Assembly: GCF_900176645.1 (NCBI RefSeq)
Contig: NZ_FXAN01000077.1
Coordinates: 1-37,223 of the forward strand
Direction of reading: 5' to 3'
Origin: Burkholderia singularis
GTDB taxonomy: Bacteria; Pseudomonadota; Gammaproteobacteria; Burkholderiales; Burkholderiaceae
DNA length: 37,223 bases
Each line of letters opens with the position of its first letter. Position 1 is the stretch's first letter. Under the pieces are notes generated by a model. That model had not been told where the DNA came from. It saw only the letters and a program-made list of their open reading frames with translations, and searched no databases. The position numbers and the translations under genes are program-made. Below, piece after piece: positions 16,409 through 25,610 of this stretch.

Positions 16409-17677
16409 TCAGCCTCCCGATGCGCGCTGGATGTTGTACGCGGCCGCCGTGCCGCCGACGAGTTGCGAGATCACGCGGTTCCAGCGCACCACGCCGGCCG
16501 CGTCGACGAACACCACATCGTCGGGCTCAAGCTCGACGCGTTGCGCCAGCGCCATCGCTTGCGGCGAGCGCCCGTCGAAATGGAATACCTGGGCCTGCGC
16601 GCTCGGCTGCTCCGCGCCGGCATGGCCGCGAGCCGCGTCGGCGCTTGCTCGTGCGGCCACGGTCGAACGAGCCGGACGAACCAGATAGATGCGCGACGGA
16701 TCGCTCGTCACCTGATTGATCTGCGCCGCGCCGAGCGCCTGCGACAGCGTGAGCCGCCCGTCCGAGCGCAACGGCAGCGGCCCTGGCTTGAGCACCTCGC
16801 CCATCACGAACACGCTGTAATCGCGCGCGGGCGGCACACGCAGTTCATCGCCGTCCTGCAGCACGATGCGCGTCGCATCGAGTCCGCTTTCGGTCAGGCG
16901 CGGCAAGTCGATCCGGTAGCGACGGCCGCCGCGCATGAGCGCCATATGGCTCGCGTCGCCGCTGTCGAGCACCCCCGATGCCTCGTTGAGCGCGTTCGCG
17001 AGCGTCATCGGCACGTCGGTGATCGGTTTCACGCCCGGCGAGCGGACTTCGCCGCTGACGTACACCTTCTTGCTGCGAAAGCCGACCACGCGTAGGGAAA
17101 CCTGCGCATCGCGGATATACGGCTGTAGCGCGCGCGCCAATTGCTGCTGCGCGTGCGCTTCGCTCAGACCCGCGACCTCGAGCCGCTTCACATAGGGGAA
17201 CTGAATGTAGCCGTCGGCACTGACCAGGTAGCCCGGCACGCTCTGGCCCGTCATCCCCGCGCTCGGCGGCTGCGCACCGGCCGTCGAGCCGACGTCGTAG
17301 GTCAAATTCGGCATCACGAGTTCCGGATGGTCCCAGACGATGATCGACAGCACGTCGGCCGGACCGATCCGGTATGCATGGCGCGCACTGGCGCGGGCCA
17401 GTGCGGCGACGTCGGCGGCATCGTCATGATCGGCTCGCTCGGCGGCATCGGCACGCTTGGCGATCGCGCCGTCGGCGCGAGGCTTGCGCGCATCGTTGAG
17501 CGCATCGATCTGCCGGCTGTCCAGCTCGATCACCGGCACATCGGCCGCGGCGAGCGGCGCGCGCTCGACAAAACTCATGCCCGGCGCAAGCACGCCGCAG
17601 CCGGCAAGAAGGAACGCAAGCGACAGCATGCACAACACGAATCGCCCGCGCGGGCGGGCAAGGACGAAAGACTGCAT
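16409..17677 (-). CDS. wza: Wza-like outer-membrane polysaccharide export lipoprotein
   Basis: This 422-aa protein forms the outer-membrane exit channel for the polymer. The signal peptide ends in a lipobox LAGC with Cys27 as the predicted lipidated residue. After a linker, YRIGPADVLSIIVWDHPEL begins the polysaccharide export (Poly_export) domain, followed by two SLBB/beta-grasp repeats (around VYVSGEVRSPGVKPI and VFVMGEVLKPGPLPL). A Ser/Ala-rich insert near 345-370 is longer than in E. coli Wza. It is the second gene of the operon, 122 nt after wcaJ, so an internal promoter between them is possible although none was seen. Confidence 0.92.
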   Translation of the reverse strand: MQSFVLARPRGRFVLCMLSLAFLLAGCGVLAPGMSFVERAPLAAADVPVIELDSRQIDALNDARKPRADGAIAKRADAAERADHDDAADVAALARASARHAYRIGPADVLSIIVWDHPELVMPNLTYDVGSTAGAQPPSAGMTGQSVPGYLVSADGYIQFPYVKRLEVAGLSEAHAQQQLARALQPYIRDAQVSLRVVGFRSKKVYVSGEVRSPGVKPITDVPMTLANALNEASGVLDSGDASHMALMRGGRRYRIDLPRLTESGLDATRIVLQDGDELRVPPARDYSVFVMGEVLKPGPLPLRSDGRLTLSQALGAAQINQVTSDPSRIYLVRPARSTVAARASADAARGHAGAEQPSAQAQVFHFDGRSPQAMALAQRVELEPDDVVFVDAAGVVRWNRVISQLVGGTAAAYNIQRASGG

Positions 17678-17799
17678 GGGCTCTTTTCAATCGGAGTCGA
17701 CGAATATCCGCGCGGCCGGCAAACCGCACGGGGCATCAGATACCGCAGGGCCGATCCGTGCGGATCGGCGCGCAACGGCCAATGGTCCGGCCGGCGCGC

Positions 17800-19167
17800 T
17801 CAATAGGCCGCCGGGCCGGTAAATCCTCGCAACAGCGTGAGAAACACGATCTTCAGGTCGAACCAGAAATTCCAATGGCGGATGTAGTACAGATCGAACT
17901 CGACGCGCCGCTCCATCTTGTCGACCCGGTCCGTCTCGCCGCGAAAACCGTTCACCTGCGCCCAGCCGGTAATGCCGGGCTTGATCCGGTAGCGATACAT
18001 GTAGTTGCGCACCAGGTTCTTGTAGAGCTCGTCGTGCTCGGTCGCATGCGGCCTCGGGCCGACCACCGACATCTCGCCCTTGAGCACGTTGATGAACTGC
18101 GGCAGCTCGTCGAGGCTCGTGCGCCGCAGAAACGCGCCGATTTTCGTGATCCGCGGATCGCCCTTCGTCGCCTGCGTGACGCGGCCCGGCTCGTCCGCGT
18201 GCAGCCGCATCGAGCGGAACTTGTAGATACGGAAATCCCGGCCGTCGACGCCCATGCGACGCTGCCGGAAAAACACCGGGCCCGGCGACGACAGCTTCAC
18301 CGCGCACGCGATCGCCGCGAGCAGCGGCGCGCACGCGATGAGCACGGCGAGCGCGAACAGCCGGTCGAACACTGCCTTGGGCAGCCGCTGCCAGTCGCGC
18401 AGCGGCGACGTGACGACGTTGATCACCGGCAGCCCGAGCAGCTCGGTCACGCCGCCGTTGGCAAACGGCAGGCGATCGAGTTCGGGAATGAAGCGGATAT
18501 CGATGAAGTCGTTGCGCAGCGCATCGACGAACGGCTCGATCAACGGCGTCTCGCCCGGCTGCGCGACGATCCACAGTTCGCGCACGCGCTGGCGGCGCAG
18601 CGCATCGAGAAACGGTTCGAGCCGCCCGACTACCGGCACGCCGAACACCTCGGTACGCTCGACGCATTGCGCATCGAACACGATCACCGGGCGAAAACCC
18701 GGCTGCGCGCCCAGCGCGATGCGCTTCACGATGCGCCGCCCTTCGGCGCGGCCGGCAGCGATCGCGATCGGCTTGCCATGGCGCCCGGACGCGCGCACGC
18801 TCGGCACGCGGCGCACCGCGATGCGGGCCGCCACGAGCGCGAGCGCGGCGAGCACCGACCAGCCGGCGAACCACTGCCGCGGCACCGCCGATGCGCCGCC
18901 GAGCGCGACGACCACCGCGAACGTCAACGTCTGCGCGAGCGTCCACGCGGCCAGCACGCGGACGACGAGCGCCGCGAGCGGCTGCTCGCGCCAAGCGCGA
19001 TAAACCGAAAACCACGGAAACACGGCGAGCACGAGCGCGGCGTCGAGGCAGACGGCCGCAAACCGCATGTCGCCCGCAGCAGCGAACGCATCGTTGCCGG
19101 ACGGCGCGCCGAGCGCCGCCGTGACGACGAGCAACACGTCGATCAACTGAAAGAGCGAGGGCATCAT
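17800..19167 (-). CDS. wcaJ: Undecaprenyl-phosphate sugar phosphotransferase (WcaJ-like), first EPS operon gene
   Basis: This 455-aa membrane enzyme transfers a hexose-1-phosphate, usually glucose, from a UDP-sugar to undecaprenyl phosphate to start the repeat unit. N-terminal hydrophobic helices (1-125) and a CoA-binding-like Rossmann domain (~130-245) precede the catalytic bacterial sugar transferase domain (~262-455). The latter has [51 protein letters not shown] and [15 protein letters not shown], all diagnostic. The start at 19167 follows GGGAGGGCGCG; a second ATG comes immediately after. The start overlaps the stop of a 27-codon upstream frame. GalU in the same window makes the likely donor, UDP-glucose. 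Confidence 0.93.
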   Translation of the reverse strand: MMPSLFQLIDVLLVVTAALGAPSGNDAFAAAGDMRFAAVCLDAALVLAVFPWFSVYRAWREQPLAALVVRVLAAWTLAQTLTFAVVVALGGASAVPRQWFAGWSVLAALALVAARIAVRRVPSVRASGRHGKPIAIAAGRAEGRRIVKRIALGAQPGFRPVIVFDAQCVERTEVFGVPVVGRLEPFLDALRRQRVRELWIVAQPGETPLIEPFVDALRNDFIDIRFIPELDRLPFANGGVTELLGLPVINVVTSPLRDWQRLPKAVFDRLFALAVLIACAPLLAAIACAVKLSSPGPVFFRQRRMGVDGRDFRIYKFRSMRLHADEPGRVTQATKGDPRITKIGAFLRRTSLDELPQFINVLKGEMSVVGPRPHATEHDELYKNLVRNYMYRYRIKPGITGWAQVNGFRGETDRVDKMERRVEFDLYYIRHWNFWFDLKIVFLTLLRGFTGPAAY

Positions 19168-19247
19168 CGCGCCCTCCCGTCAGTCGTCGCGACAAACCGC
19201 GCGGCAACAGCCGCCCCTGCCCCACTGGCACTGATGATGTCAAACAT
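19164..19247 (-). CDS. Possible 27-codon leader ORF coupled to wcaJ
   Basis: An ATG at 19247 preceded by GCGAGGATTCG opens a frame (MFDIISASGAG and on) that ends with a TGA sharing bases with the wcaJ ATG (ATGA). Its Shine-Dalgarno sequence is as good as that of wcaJ. No family is known. It may serve only to deliver ribosomes to wcaJ or to regulate it. Confidence 0.35.
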   Translation of the reverse strand: MFDIISASGAGAAVAARFVATTDGRAR

Positions 19248-19295
19248 CGAATCCTCGCTTACGAAAGTGGCGAATGTCGTGGCGTTGGGGAGTGA

Positions 19296-20270
19296 TCAGC
19301 CCGCTGTCAGCCAGCGGGCGGCTGCCCGGTATTCGGTCGGCGACATCGACAGGCGCCGCCGGAACACCTTGGCAAGGCGCTCGCCGTTGCCGAGGCCCGC
19401 GCGGCGCGCGATCTTGTCGACCGGCAGATCCGACTCGGTCAGCAACGAGCAAGCCCGTTCGATGCGGGCTTGCAGCAGGTATTCAGACGGCGTCACGCCC
19501 ATTTCGAGCTTGAAACGCCGCAGGAAATTGCGCTCGCTCATCGCGATGTCCTGCGCGACATCGGCGATCGAGATGGTCTGGTCGCACTGCTCGGCGAGCC
19601 GCTGCGCGACCTCACGGATCAACTCGCCGGCGCGCTTGATCGCGCGGTCGTGCACGTCGGCGCGCGGCTCGGCCGGCTCGTCGGGCTCGGGGCCGCGCGC
19701 AAGCGGCCGCAACGCCTCGGAGGAAAAACCGAACGCGCCGGACGCGAGGCTCGCCGACGACAAGCGCCGCAACGGCAAACTGGCGAGCGCGGGCTGCGCG
19801 CGCGGCGGCAGCATGCACGCATCCCGCTCGGCTGCGGCGATAATCTCGCCGCCATCGCGGCGCATCGAGTACACCTGCACTTCACCGCTGCGCGCCGCAT
19901 CGTGCAGCCATAGATGCAGCGCATCGTCGAGCGTCGCGGCCGGCGCGCCCGCGCCACCCACGACCAGCACCATGTGAAATTCACCGCCGCTATGCAAACC
20001 GATGCTTTCGGTCCAGATCTGCACGCCCGACATCGACGTCACGCAGCCGCCGGCACTCGACAGCATCGTGAGCGCATAGCGCTCGACACTTCCGACAAAA
20101 GCGGTCCGCCGCCGATTCTCGCAATCGAGCCATTCCGTTATGCCGCTGACTTCAGTCAGCGAAAACTGATCGAACAGCACGATCCCGATTTGCCGGACGG
20201 CCGGCCCTGCGCCGACAGGGCGGCATGGGCGGCGTTGCTGATGACGGCGCATATCGTTCAGGCGACTCAT
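19296..20270 (-). CDS. GlxA-type AraC-family transcriptional regulator
   Basis: This 324-aa cytosolic regulator has an N-terminal DJ-1/PfpI-like (class I GATase fold) domain at ~25-190, starting IGIVLFDQFSLTEVSGI, and a C-terminal AraC DNA-binding domain with two helix-turn-helix units (~225-320: ISIADVAQDIAMSERNFLRRF, then VDKIARRAGLGNGERLAKVFRR, ending MSPTEYRA). The C-terminal pattern fits the GlxA/FtrA group. It lies 129 nt upstream of wcaJ on the same strand, so it may be co-transcribed with, or regulate, the EPS operon. The start at 20270 has only a weak ribosome-binding site; ATG 20252 is the alternative. Known relatives respond to small amino-acid-like ligands; the ligand here is unknown. 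Confidence 0.85.
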   Translation of the reverse strand: MSRLNDMRRHQQRRPCRPVGAGPAVRQIGIVLFDQFSLTEVSGITEWLDCENRRRTAFVGSVERYALTMLSSAGGCVTSMSGVQIWTESIGLHSGGEFHMVLVVGGAGAPAATLDDALHLWLHDAARSGEVQVYSMRRDGGEIIAAAERDACMLPPRAQPALASLPLRRLSSASLASGAFGFSSEALRPLARGPEPDEPAEPRADVHDRAIKRAGELIREVAQRLAEQCDQTISIADVAQDIAMSERNFLRRFKLEMGVTPSEYLLQARIERACSLLTESDLPVDKIARRAGLGNGERLAKVFRRRLSMSPTEYRAAARWLTAG

Positions 20271-20574
20271 GTCGAAAGTCCAATAACCAAGGTTTTCAAC
20301 TCAAATCAGAGTTTAGTCGCGCACATTATCTCGATTAAACAAAATGAAATGTAAGGACAATTGTAAGAATGTCTGAATTCACCATGAGATTGGCGGATTT
20401 AACCAAAACCGAACGCTTATTATTCATCTCACCAGTCCAATCAATATATTGATCGAATGAATAAGATAAGCTATCGGTTTATCGATTATTCAGCCATGCA
20501 CTTGCTTGACCAAGTCGACTTCAGTTTGAATGCATCAGCCGTTATTTCACTTATTTATCATGTACTTTTACGGG
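20271..20574. other. AT-rich intergenic region with a 14-bp palindrome
   Basis: This interval between the divergently transcribed regulator and the DUF2158-like gene is strikingly AT-rich compared with its surroundings. It contains a perfect palindrome ATCAATATATTGAT (20440-20453) and, just beyond, GAATAA and TTATTC arms (about 20455-20495) that could fold. It probably holds two divergent promoters and an operator. No unambiguous -35/-10 pair is claimed. Confidence 0.5.
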
Positions 20575-20850
20575 ATGCGCATCCGAATGCCAATGACCAT
20601 TTGGCGTGAACGATTCGCGGCGCTCGCGGACCGGTTGCCTGCATGCGTTCGCGGGCAGCGCATCACCGCGGGCGATCTGGTCCGCCTGCGCTCCGGCGGC
20701 ATAGCGATGACGGCGATCTGGGCCGGGCGCGTCGCCTTTGCGCCCGGGCGCTGGGTTTGCGCTCAGTGGTTCGACGCAAACGGCGAATTGAAGCAGGAGT
20801 TTTTCCCGCAGCGCGCCCTTCGGCGTGCGGCGCGCCGGGACGATACCTAA
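20575..20850 (+). CDS. YodC/DUF2158-like small protein
   Basis: The C-terminal ~60 residues match the small DUF2158 family: GDLVRLRSGGIAMTAI, then VCAQWFD, then KQEFFPQRAL, the same order as in YodC (GD.V.L.SGGP.MTV, C.WF, F....L). The family is a short beta-barrel-like domain of unknown function. The start is uncertain. ATG 20575 is used because the longer frame from 20530 lies in the AT-rich promoter region; ATG 20587 or 20593 are also possible and none has a strong ribosome-binding site. It stands alone between the EPS regulator and the thiolase. Confidence 0.6.
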   Translation: MRIRMPMTIWRERFAALADRLPACVRGQRITAGDLVRLRSGGIAMTAIWAGRVAFAPGRWVCAQWFDANGELKQEFFPQRALRRAARRDDT

Positions 20851-21283
20851 GCGACCGGCAATGCACGCCGCTCAGGCTTCCTGAATAGCCGAATTTCGAT
20901 CATCCCATGATCAATGCCATTCGAATTGATTGAATGGCACGCCAGCATCGGCATTCGTCATTTCTGAAATCACAATCCACCCGCTCATCCGCTAAATGCA
21001 CCATTACCGACACATGGACGAACTGCGATCTGATATTTCAGACGACTGCCGGAACGGCGGATATATCAAATGAAGATCGAAGGAGCGTCGAGATTGTAAC
21101 AATTAGTTTCGAGTTTCAATCGGCAAACCGCATTCGGAAGACCGCATTGATCACGGCAGACTGGGATTCTCGTTACCGTGTATTTTCAGAAGTGCCGCGC
21201 AGCGGCAGCTATTACCCGAATACGGTTATTATTCGGCAATAAATACCTTCCGATATTGATCGGTATCACGAACTTTCGGCCCC
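20851..21283. other. Gene-free AT-rich interval with small hairpins
   Basis: No supported gene is present; a 102-codon frame at 20934 has no ribosome-binding site or family. Short inverted repeats occur at 20916-20938 (GCCATTC/GAATGGC) and 21216-21235 (CCGAATA/TATTCGG). None has a U-tract that would make it an obvious terminator. A small RNA or decayed element is possible. Confidence 0.4.
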
Positions 21284-21320
21284 AAAAAGAAGACGGCCGG
21301 ATCACGTTCCGGCCGTCTTC
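21284..21320 (-). terminator. Rho-independent terminator of the fad/thiolase operon
   Basis: A 12-bp perfect stem (GAAGACGGCCGG, 21289-21300, with CCGGCCGTCTTC, 21309-21320) has an 8-nt loop. On the minus strand it is followed by TTTTT (complement of 21284-21288), about 80 nt after the thiolase stop. Confidence 0.88.
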
Positions 21321-21399
21321 GTCTCGCCGCCGAACGCGGGCGACGCCCCCGCATTCGATGCGGCCGGCGCACCGCCCGCCGGCGGCGCGCGATGTGCGT

Positions 21400-22578
21400 C
21401 TACGCGATTTCGAACAGCCCGGCGGCACCTTGCCCGCCGCCGATGCACATCGTCACGACGACGTATTTCGCGCCGCGCCGCTTGCCTTCGATCAGCGCGT
21501 GGCCCGTCATCCGCGCGCCCGAGACGCCATACGGATGGCCCACCGCAATCGCGCCGCCATTGACGTTGAGACGATCGTCTGGAATGCCGAGCGTGTCGCG
21601 GCAATACAGCACCTGCACCGCGAACGCCTCGTTCAGCTCCCACAGATCGATGTCGGACACCTTGAGGCCCGCTTGCTTCAACAGCTTGGGCACCGCGAAC
21701 ACCGGACCGATGCCCATCTCGTCGGGTTCGCAGCCCGCGACCGCGAAACCGCGGAAGATCCCGAGCGGCGCCAGCCCCTCGCGCTCGGCAACCTTCGCGT
21801 TCATCACGACGCACGCGGCCGCGCCGTCGGAGAACTGGCTCGCATTGCCCGCGGTGATCACGCCGCCCGGCAGCGCCGAGCGGATTTTCGATACGCCTTC
21901 GAGCGTCGTATCCGGCCGGATGCCCTCGTCGGCCGCGACCGTCAGCTCCTGGGTGGCCAGACGCCCCGTCGCCTTGTCGGCGACGCCCGCGCGCACCGTG
22001 ATCGGCACGATCTCGGCGTCGAAGCGGCCCGCGTCGCGGGCAGCGCTCGCGCGCAACTGCGAATTCACGCCGTATTCGTCCTGACGCTCCTTCGCGATGT
22101 TGTAGCGCTTCGCGACGTTCTCGGCCGTCTGCAGCATCGTCCAGTAGATCTCCGGCTTATGCCCGACAAGCCAACCCTCCTGGATCATGTGCCGGTTCAT
22201 CTCGTTCTGCACGCACGAGATCGATTCGACACCGCCCGCGACGAACACGTCGCCCTCGCCCGCAATCACCCGCTGCGCGGCCAGCGCAATCGTTTGCAAT
22301 CCGGACGAACAAAAGCGGTTCACGGTCATGCCGGGCACGCTCACCGGCAGCCCCGCGCGCAGCGCGATTTGCCGCGCGATGTTCGCGCCGGTCGCGCCCT
22401 CGGGGTTGGCGCAGCCGATCAGCACGTCCTCGACGCGCGCGGGATCGAGCTTCGCGCGCGCCACCGCGGCCGCCACCACGTGGCCGCCGAGCGTCGCGCC
22501 ATGCGTCATGTTGAATGCGCCGCGCCAGGATTTTGCAAGCCCGGTGCGGGCGGTCGATACGATAACGGCTTCAGTCAT
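21400..22578 (-). CDS. Acetyl-CoA acyltransferase (thiolase)
   Basis: This 392-aa cytosolic enzyme catalyses thiolytic cleavage of 3-ketoacyl-CoA, the last beta-oxidation step. The acyl-accepting Cys is C90 in [10 protein letters not shown]. The catalytic His (~348) is in [12 protein letters not shown] and the second Cys (~378) in [12 protein letters not shown], all thiolase signatures. The start at 22578 has GGAG seven bases upstream and gives [13 protein letters not shown]; upstream in-frame ATGs lack a site. It is the third gene of a minus-strand operon after the hydratase/dehydrogenase and the nicotinamidase and is closed by a strong terminator. Chain-length preference cannot be judged. 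Confidence 0.93.
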   Translation of the reverse strand: MTEAVIVSTARTGLAKSWRGAFNMTHGATLGGHVVAAAVARAKLDPARVEDVLIGCANPEGATGANIARQIALRAGLPVSVPGMTVNRFCSSGLQTIALAAQRVIAGEGDVFVAGGVESISCVQNEMNRHMIQEGWLVGHKPEIYWTMLQTAENVAKRYNIAKERQDEYGVNSQLRASAARDAGRFDAEIVPITVRAGVADKATGRLATQELTVAADEGIRPDTTLEGVSKIRSALPGGVITAGNASQFSDGAAACVVMNAKVAEREGLAPLGIFRGFAVAGCEPDEMGIGPVFAVPKLLKQAGLKVSDIDLWELNEAFAVQVLYCRDTLGIPDDRLNVNGGAIAVGHPYGVSGARMTGHALIEGKRRGAKYVVVTMCIGGGQGAAGLFEIA

Positions 22579-22713
22579 CCGAGTCTCCAGTGTCGGCGGC
22601 AGCCAGTGCTTCAGCGCTTGGGTCCGCCCCATGCCGTGGCAGGCGACAACTCGCACCCGCCCGGCTTCCATTAAAAAAGTCTAAACCTGTGCCACCGGTT
22701 CCACGTCGCCGCG

Positions 22714-23340
22714 CTACGGCCGCACGTCGCCCGAGCGCACCCGCGCGACGCCCGCCGACGCCAACGACGCCCAAGCGCGATCGAGCGAGCCGTCGAGATC
22801 GATCGCACGGCACGCGTCTTCGATGACGAATGCATCGAAGCCGGCCGCGCGTGCATCGAGTGCGGACCAGGCGACGCAATAATCGGTCGCGAGCCCGCAA
22901 CACCAGACCCGCTTCGCGCCCAGCTCGCGCAAGAAGCCTGCCAGCCCCGTGCGCGAGTGGCGATCCGCCTCGACGAACGCCGAGTAGCTGTCCACGCGCG
23001 CGTCGCCGCCCTTGCGGATCACGAGCCGCGCATGCGGCACGTCCAGATCGCGATGCAGGGCCGCCCCTTCGGTGCCCTGCACGCAGTGCACGGGCCAAAG
23101 CGTCTGCTCGCCATACGGCAGCGCGATCGTCGAAAACGGCGCCCGGCCCGGATGGTGCTGCGCGAACGACACATGGTCGCGCGGGTGCCAATCCTGCGTC
23201 AGCACGACCTGCTCGAAGCGCGCGGCGAGCCGGTTGATCACCGGCACGATTTCATCGCCGTGCGCAACCGCGAGCGGGCCGCCCGGCATGAAATCGTTCT
23301 GCACGTCGATCACGAGCAGTACATCGTCGGTGGGTTGCAT
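22714..23340 (-). CDS. pncA: Nicotinamidase (pyrazinamidase)
   Basis: This 208-aa cytosolic isochorismatase-fold hydrolase converts nicotinamide to nicotinate for NAD salvage. The catalytic triad is visible as D12 (VIDVQNDF), K110 (IRKGGDARVDSYSAF) and C155 (GLATDYCV). The metal site fits D50, H52 and H85 (TQDWHPRDH and WPVHC). The start at 23340 follows AAGGAG seven bases upstream. It sits between two beta-oxidation genes on the same strand with short gaps (49 and 135 nt), an unusual pairing that may reflect NAD demand of the dehydrogenase. Confidence 0.93.
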   Translation of the reverse strand: MQPTDDVLLVIDVQNDFMPGGPLAVAHGDEIVPVINRLAARFEQVVLTQDWHPRDHVSFAQHHPGRAPFSTIALPYGEQTLWPVHCVQGTEGAALHRDLDVPHARLVIRKGGDARVDSYSAFVEADRHSRTGLAGFLRELGAKRVWCCGLATDYCVAWSALDARAAGFDAFVIEDACRAIDLDGSLDRAWASLASAGVARVRSGDVRP

Positions 23341-23388
23341 CGTGGTGCTCCTTCGCGGCGCGGCGCCGGCCGGCGCCGCCGCGTGGCG

Positions 23389-25473
23389 TCATGCGTTGAA
23401 GCCGCGCCCGCTCTCGGCGAGTTCGACGATCGACGGCGCGATCTGCCACGCGCTGCCGTTCGGCCCTTGCGCATAACGGCGTATCGCGCGCTCGACGTTG
23501 TAGAGGCCGACCGTGTCGGCGTACAGCATCGGGCCGCCGCGCCACAGCGGAAAGCCGTAGCCGGTCAGATAGACCATATCGATATCGGAGGCCTTCGACG
23601 CGATCTTCTCCTCGAGAATCTTCGCCCCTTCGTTGACAAGCGCGTAGACGAGCCGCTCGACGATCTCGTCGTCGCCGATCCGGCGGCGCGCGACGCCCTG
23701 CTCGGCCGAGAACGCGACGATCATGTCGTCGACGAGCTTCGACGGCTTGGCCTTGCGCTCGCCCGGCGCGTAGTCGTACCAGCCCGCGCCCGTCTTCTGG
23801 CCGAAGCGGCCCTGCTCGCAAAGGCGGTCGGCGATTTTCGAGTAATGCAGATCCGGCTGCTCGACGTAGCGGCGTTTGCGGATCGCCCAGCCGATGTCGT
23901 TGCCGGCCAGATCGCTCATCCGGAACGGCCCCATCGCGAAGCCGAACTGCTCGATCGCGCGATCGATCTGCGCGGGCAGCGCGCCTTCCTCGAGCATGAA
24001 AAGCGCCTGGCGCACGTATTGCTCGATCATCCGGTTGCCGATGAAGCCATCGCACACGCCCGCGACCACCGCCGTCTTGCGGATCTTCTTCGCGACCTGC
24101 ATCACCGTGGCGAGCACGTCGTGCGCGCTCGCGCTGCCGCGCACGACTTCGAGCAGCTTCATCACATTGGCCGGGCTGAAAAAATGCAGCCCGACGACGT
24201 CCTGCGGCCGCTTCGTGAAGCCGGCGATCTTGTTGACGTCGAGCGTCGACGTGTTCGACGCGAGAATCGCCCCCGGCTTCGCGACTTCGTCGAGCTTACG
24301 GAATACCTGCTCCTTCACGCCGAGTTCCTCGAACACCGCTTCGATCACGAGGTCGGCTTCCTTTAGATCGTCATACGACAGCGTCGGCTTGACGAGCGCC
24401 ATGCGCGCTTCGAGCTTGTCCTGCGTGAGCTTGCCTTTCTTTACCTGCGCGTCGTAATTCCTGCGGATCGTCGCAAGCCCGCGATCGAGCGCTTCCTGCG
24501 TCGTTTCGAGCAGCGTGACGGGCACGCCCGCGTTCAGGAAATTCATCGTGATTCCGCCGCCCATCGTGCCCGCGCCGATCACCGCGACCGTCTTGATCTC
24601 GCGCGTCGGCGTATCGGCCGGCACGTCGGGAATCTTGCTCGCCGCGCGCTCGCCGAAGAAAGCGTGCCGCAGCGCGCGGCTCTCGGGCGTCTGCACCAGT
24701 GCGATGAAGCATTCGCGCTCGAATGCGAGCCCCTTGTCGAAGCCGTGCAGCACGCCCGCCTCGATCGCGTCGATGCATTTGTGCGGCGCCGGGTAGTGCT
24801 GCGCGAGCGCCTTCACGCTGTTGCGCGCGAACTGGATGAAGCCTGCCGCGTTCTCATGCACGATCGCGCGATCGCGCACGCGCGGATGCGGGCCGCTTGC
24901 CGCGCCCACCTTGCGCGCGAATGCGAGCGCCGCGTCGAGCAAATCGCCGTCGGCAAGCTCGTCGAAAAGGCCGCTTTTCGCCAGCTGCTCGGACAGCACG
25001 CTCGCGCCCGACACGATCATGTTGAGCGCGGTTTCGAGCCCCACCGCGCGCGGCAGCCGCTGCGTGCCGCCCGCGCCCGGCAGCAGCCCGAGCTTCACCT
25101 CCGGCAGCGCGATCTGCGCGCCGCTCGACGCGATCCGGTAATGCGCGCCGAGCGCGAGTTCCAGGCCGCCGCCCATCGCGACGCCGTGAATCGCGACGAC
25201 GACCGGCTTCGTGCTCGATTCCACCGCGTCGATCACGGTATGCAGCGTCGGTTCCTGCAGCGCCTTCGGCGTGTTGAATTCGGTGATGTCCGCGCCGCCG
25301 GAGAACGCGCGGCCCGCGCCCGTGAGCACGATCGCCGTCACCGACGGGTCGCGCTGCGCGCGCTCGAGCCCCTCGACGATGCCCAGCCGCGTCGCCAGCC
25401 CCAGCCCGTTGACGGGCGGATGGTTGAGCGTGATGACGGCGACGCCGTCACGAGTCGTGTAGTCCACTGCCAT
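23389..25473 (-). CDS. Bifunctional enoyl-CoA hydratase / 3-hydroxyacyl-CoA dehydrogenase (FadB/FadN-like)
   Basis: This 694-aa cytosolic protein carries two beta-oxidation activities. The N-terminal crotonase domain (~1-190) has GAGRAFSGGADI, HGVAMGGGLELALGAHYRIA and LPEVKLGLLPGAGGTQRLPR with the two catalytic Glu positions. The NAD-binding 3-hydroxyacyl-CoA dehydrogenase domain follows (~295-475: VAVIGAGTMGGGI, SNTSTLDV, HFFSPANVMKLLEVV), then its C-terminal helical domain (~478-694, FIGNRM and a repeat copy). The start at 25473 follows GGAGG. A promoter with an overlapping palindromic operator lies ~140-165 nt upstream. It is shorter than E. coli FadB (729 aa) and closer to the FadN type in layout. 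Confidence 0.92.
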   Translation of the reverse strand: MAVDYTTRDGVAVITLNHPPVNGLGLATRLGIVEGLERAQRDPSVTAIVLTGAGRAFSGGADITEFNTPKALQEPTLHTVIDAVESSTKPVVVAIHGVAMGGGLELALGAHYRIASSGAQIALPEVKLGLLPGAGGTQRLPRAVGLETALNMIVSGASVLSEQLAKSGLFDELADGDLLDAALAFARKVGAASGPHPRVRDRAIVHENAAGFIQFARNSVKALAQHYPAPHKCIDAIEAGVLHGFDKGLAFERECFIALVQTPESRALRHAFFGERAASKIPDVPADTPTREIKTVAVIGAGTMGGGITMNFLNAGVPVTLLETTQEALDRGLATIRRNYDAQVKKGKLTQDKLEARMALVKPTLSYDDLKEADLVIEAVFEELGVKEQVFRKLDEVAKPGAILASNTSTLDVNKIAGFTKRPQDVVGLHFFSPANVMKLLEVVRGSASAHDVLATVMQVAKKIRKTAVVAGVCDGFIGNRMIEQYVRQALFMLEEGALPAQIDRAIEQFGFAMGPFRMSDLAGNDIGWAIRKRRYVEQPDLHYSKIADRLCEQGRFGQKTGAGWYDYAPGERKAKPSKLVDDMIVAFSAEQGVARRRIGDDEIVERLVYALVNEGAKILEEKIASKASDIDMVYLTGYGFPLWRGGPMLYADTVGLYNVERAIRRYAQGPNGSAWQIAPSIVELAESGRGFNA

Positions 25474-25610
25474 CTGCGTGCCTCCAAGGGTATTTATCTG
25501 CGCGGCGGGCGCGGTGTCGGCCCGTTGTCCGCCGGCGGCCGGACGGCCGCGTCATCGATGCAAGCGGCGCAACCGGTGCGCCGTTTTCCCGGTTACGGGA
25601 ATGCGCAAGC

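Noticed and set aside
20934..21242. 102-codon plus-strand frame in the AT-rich interval
   Set aside because: It has no ribosome-binding site, no family resemblance and overlaps the small hairpins; AT-rich random sequence explains it poorly but no positive evidence for a gene was found.
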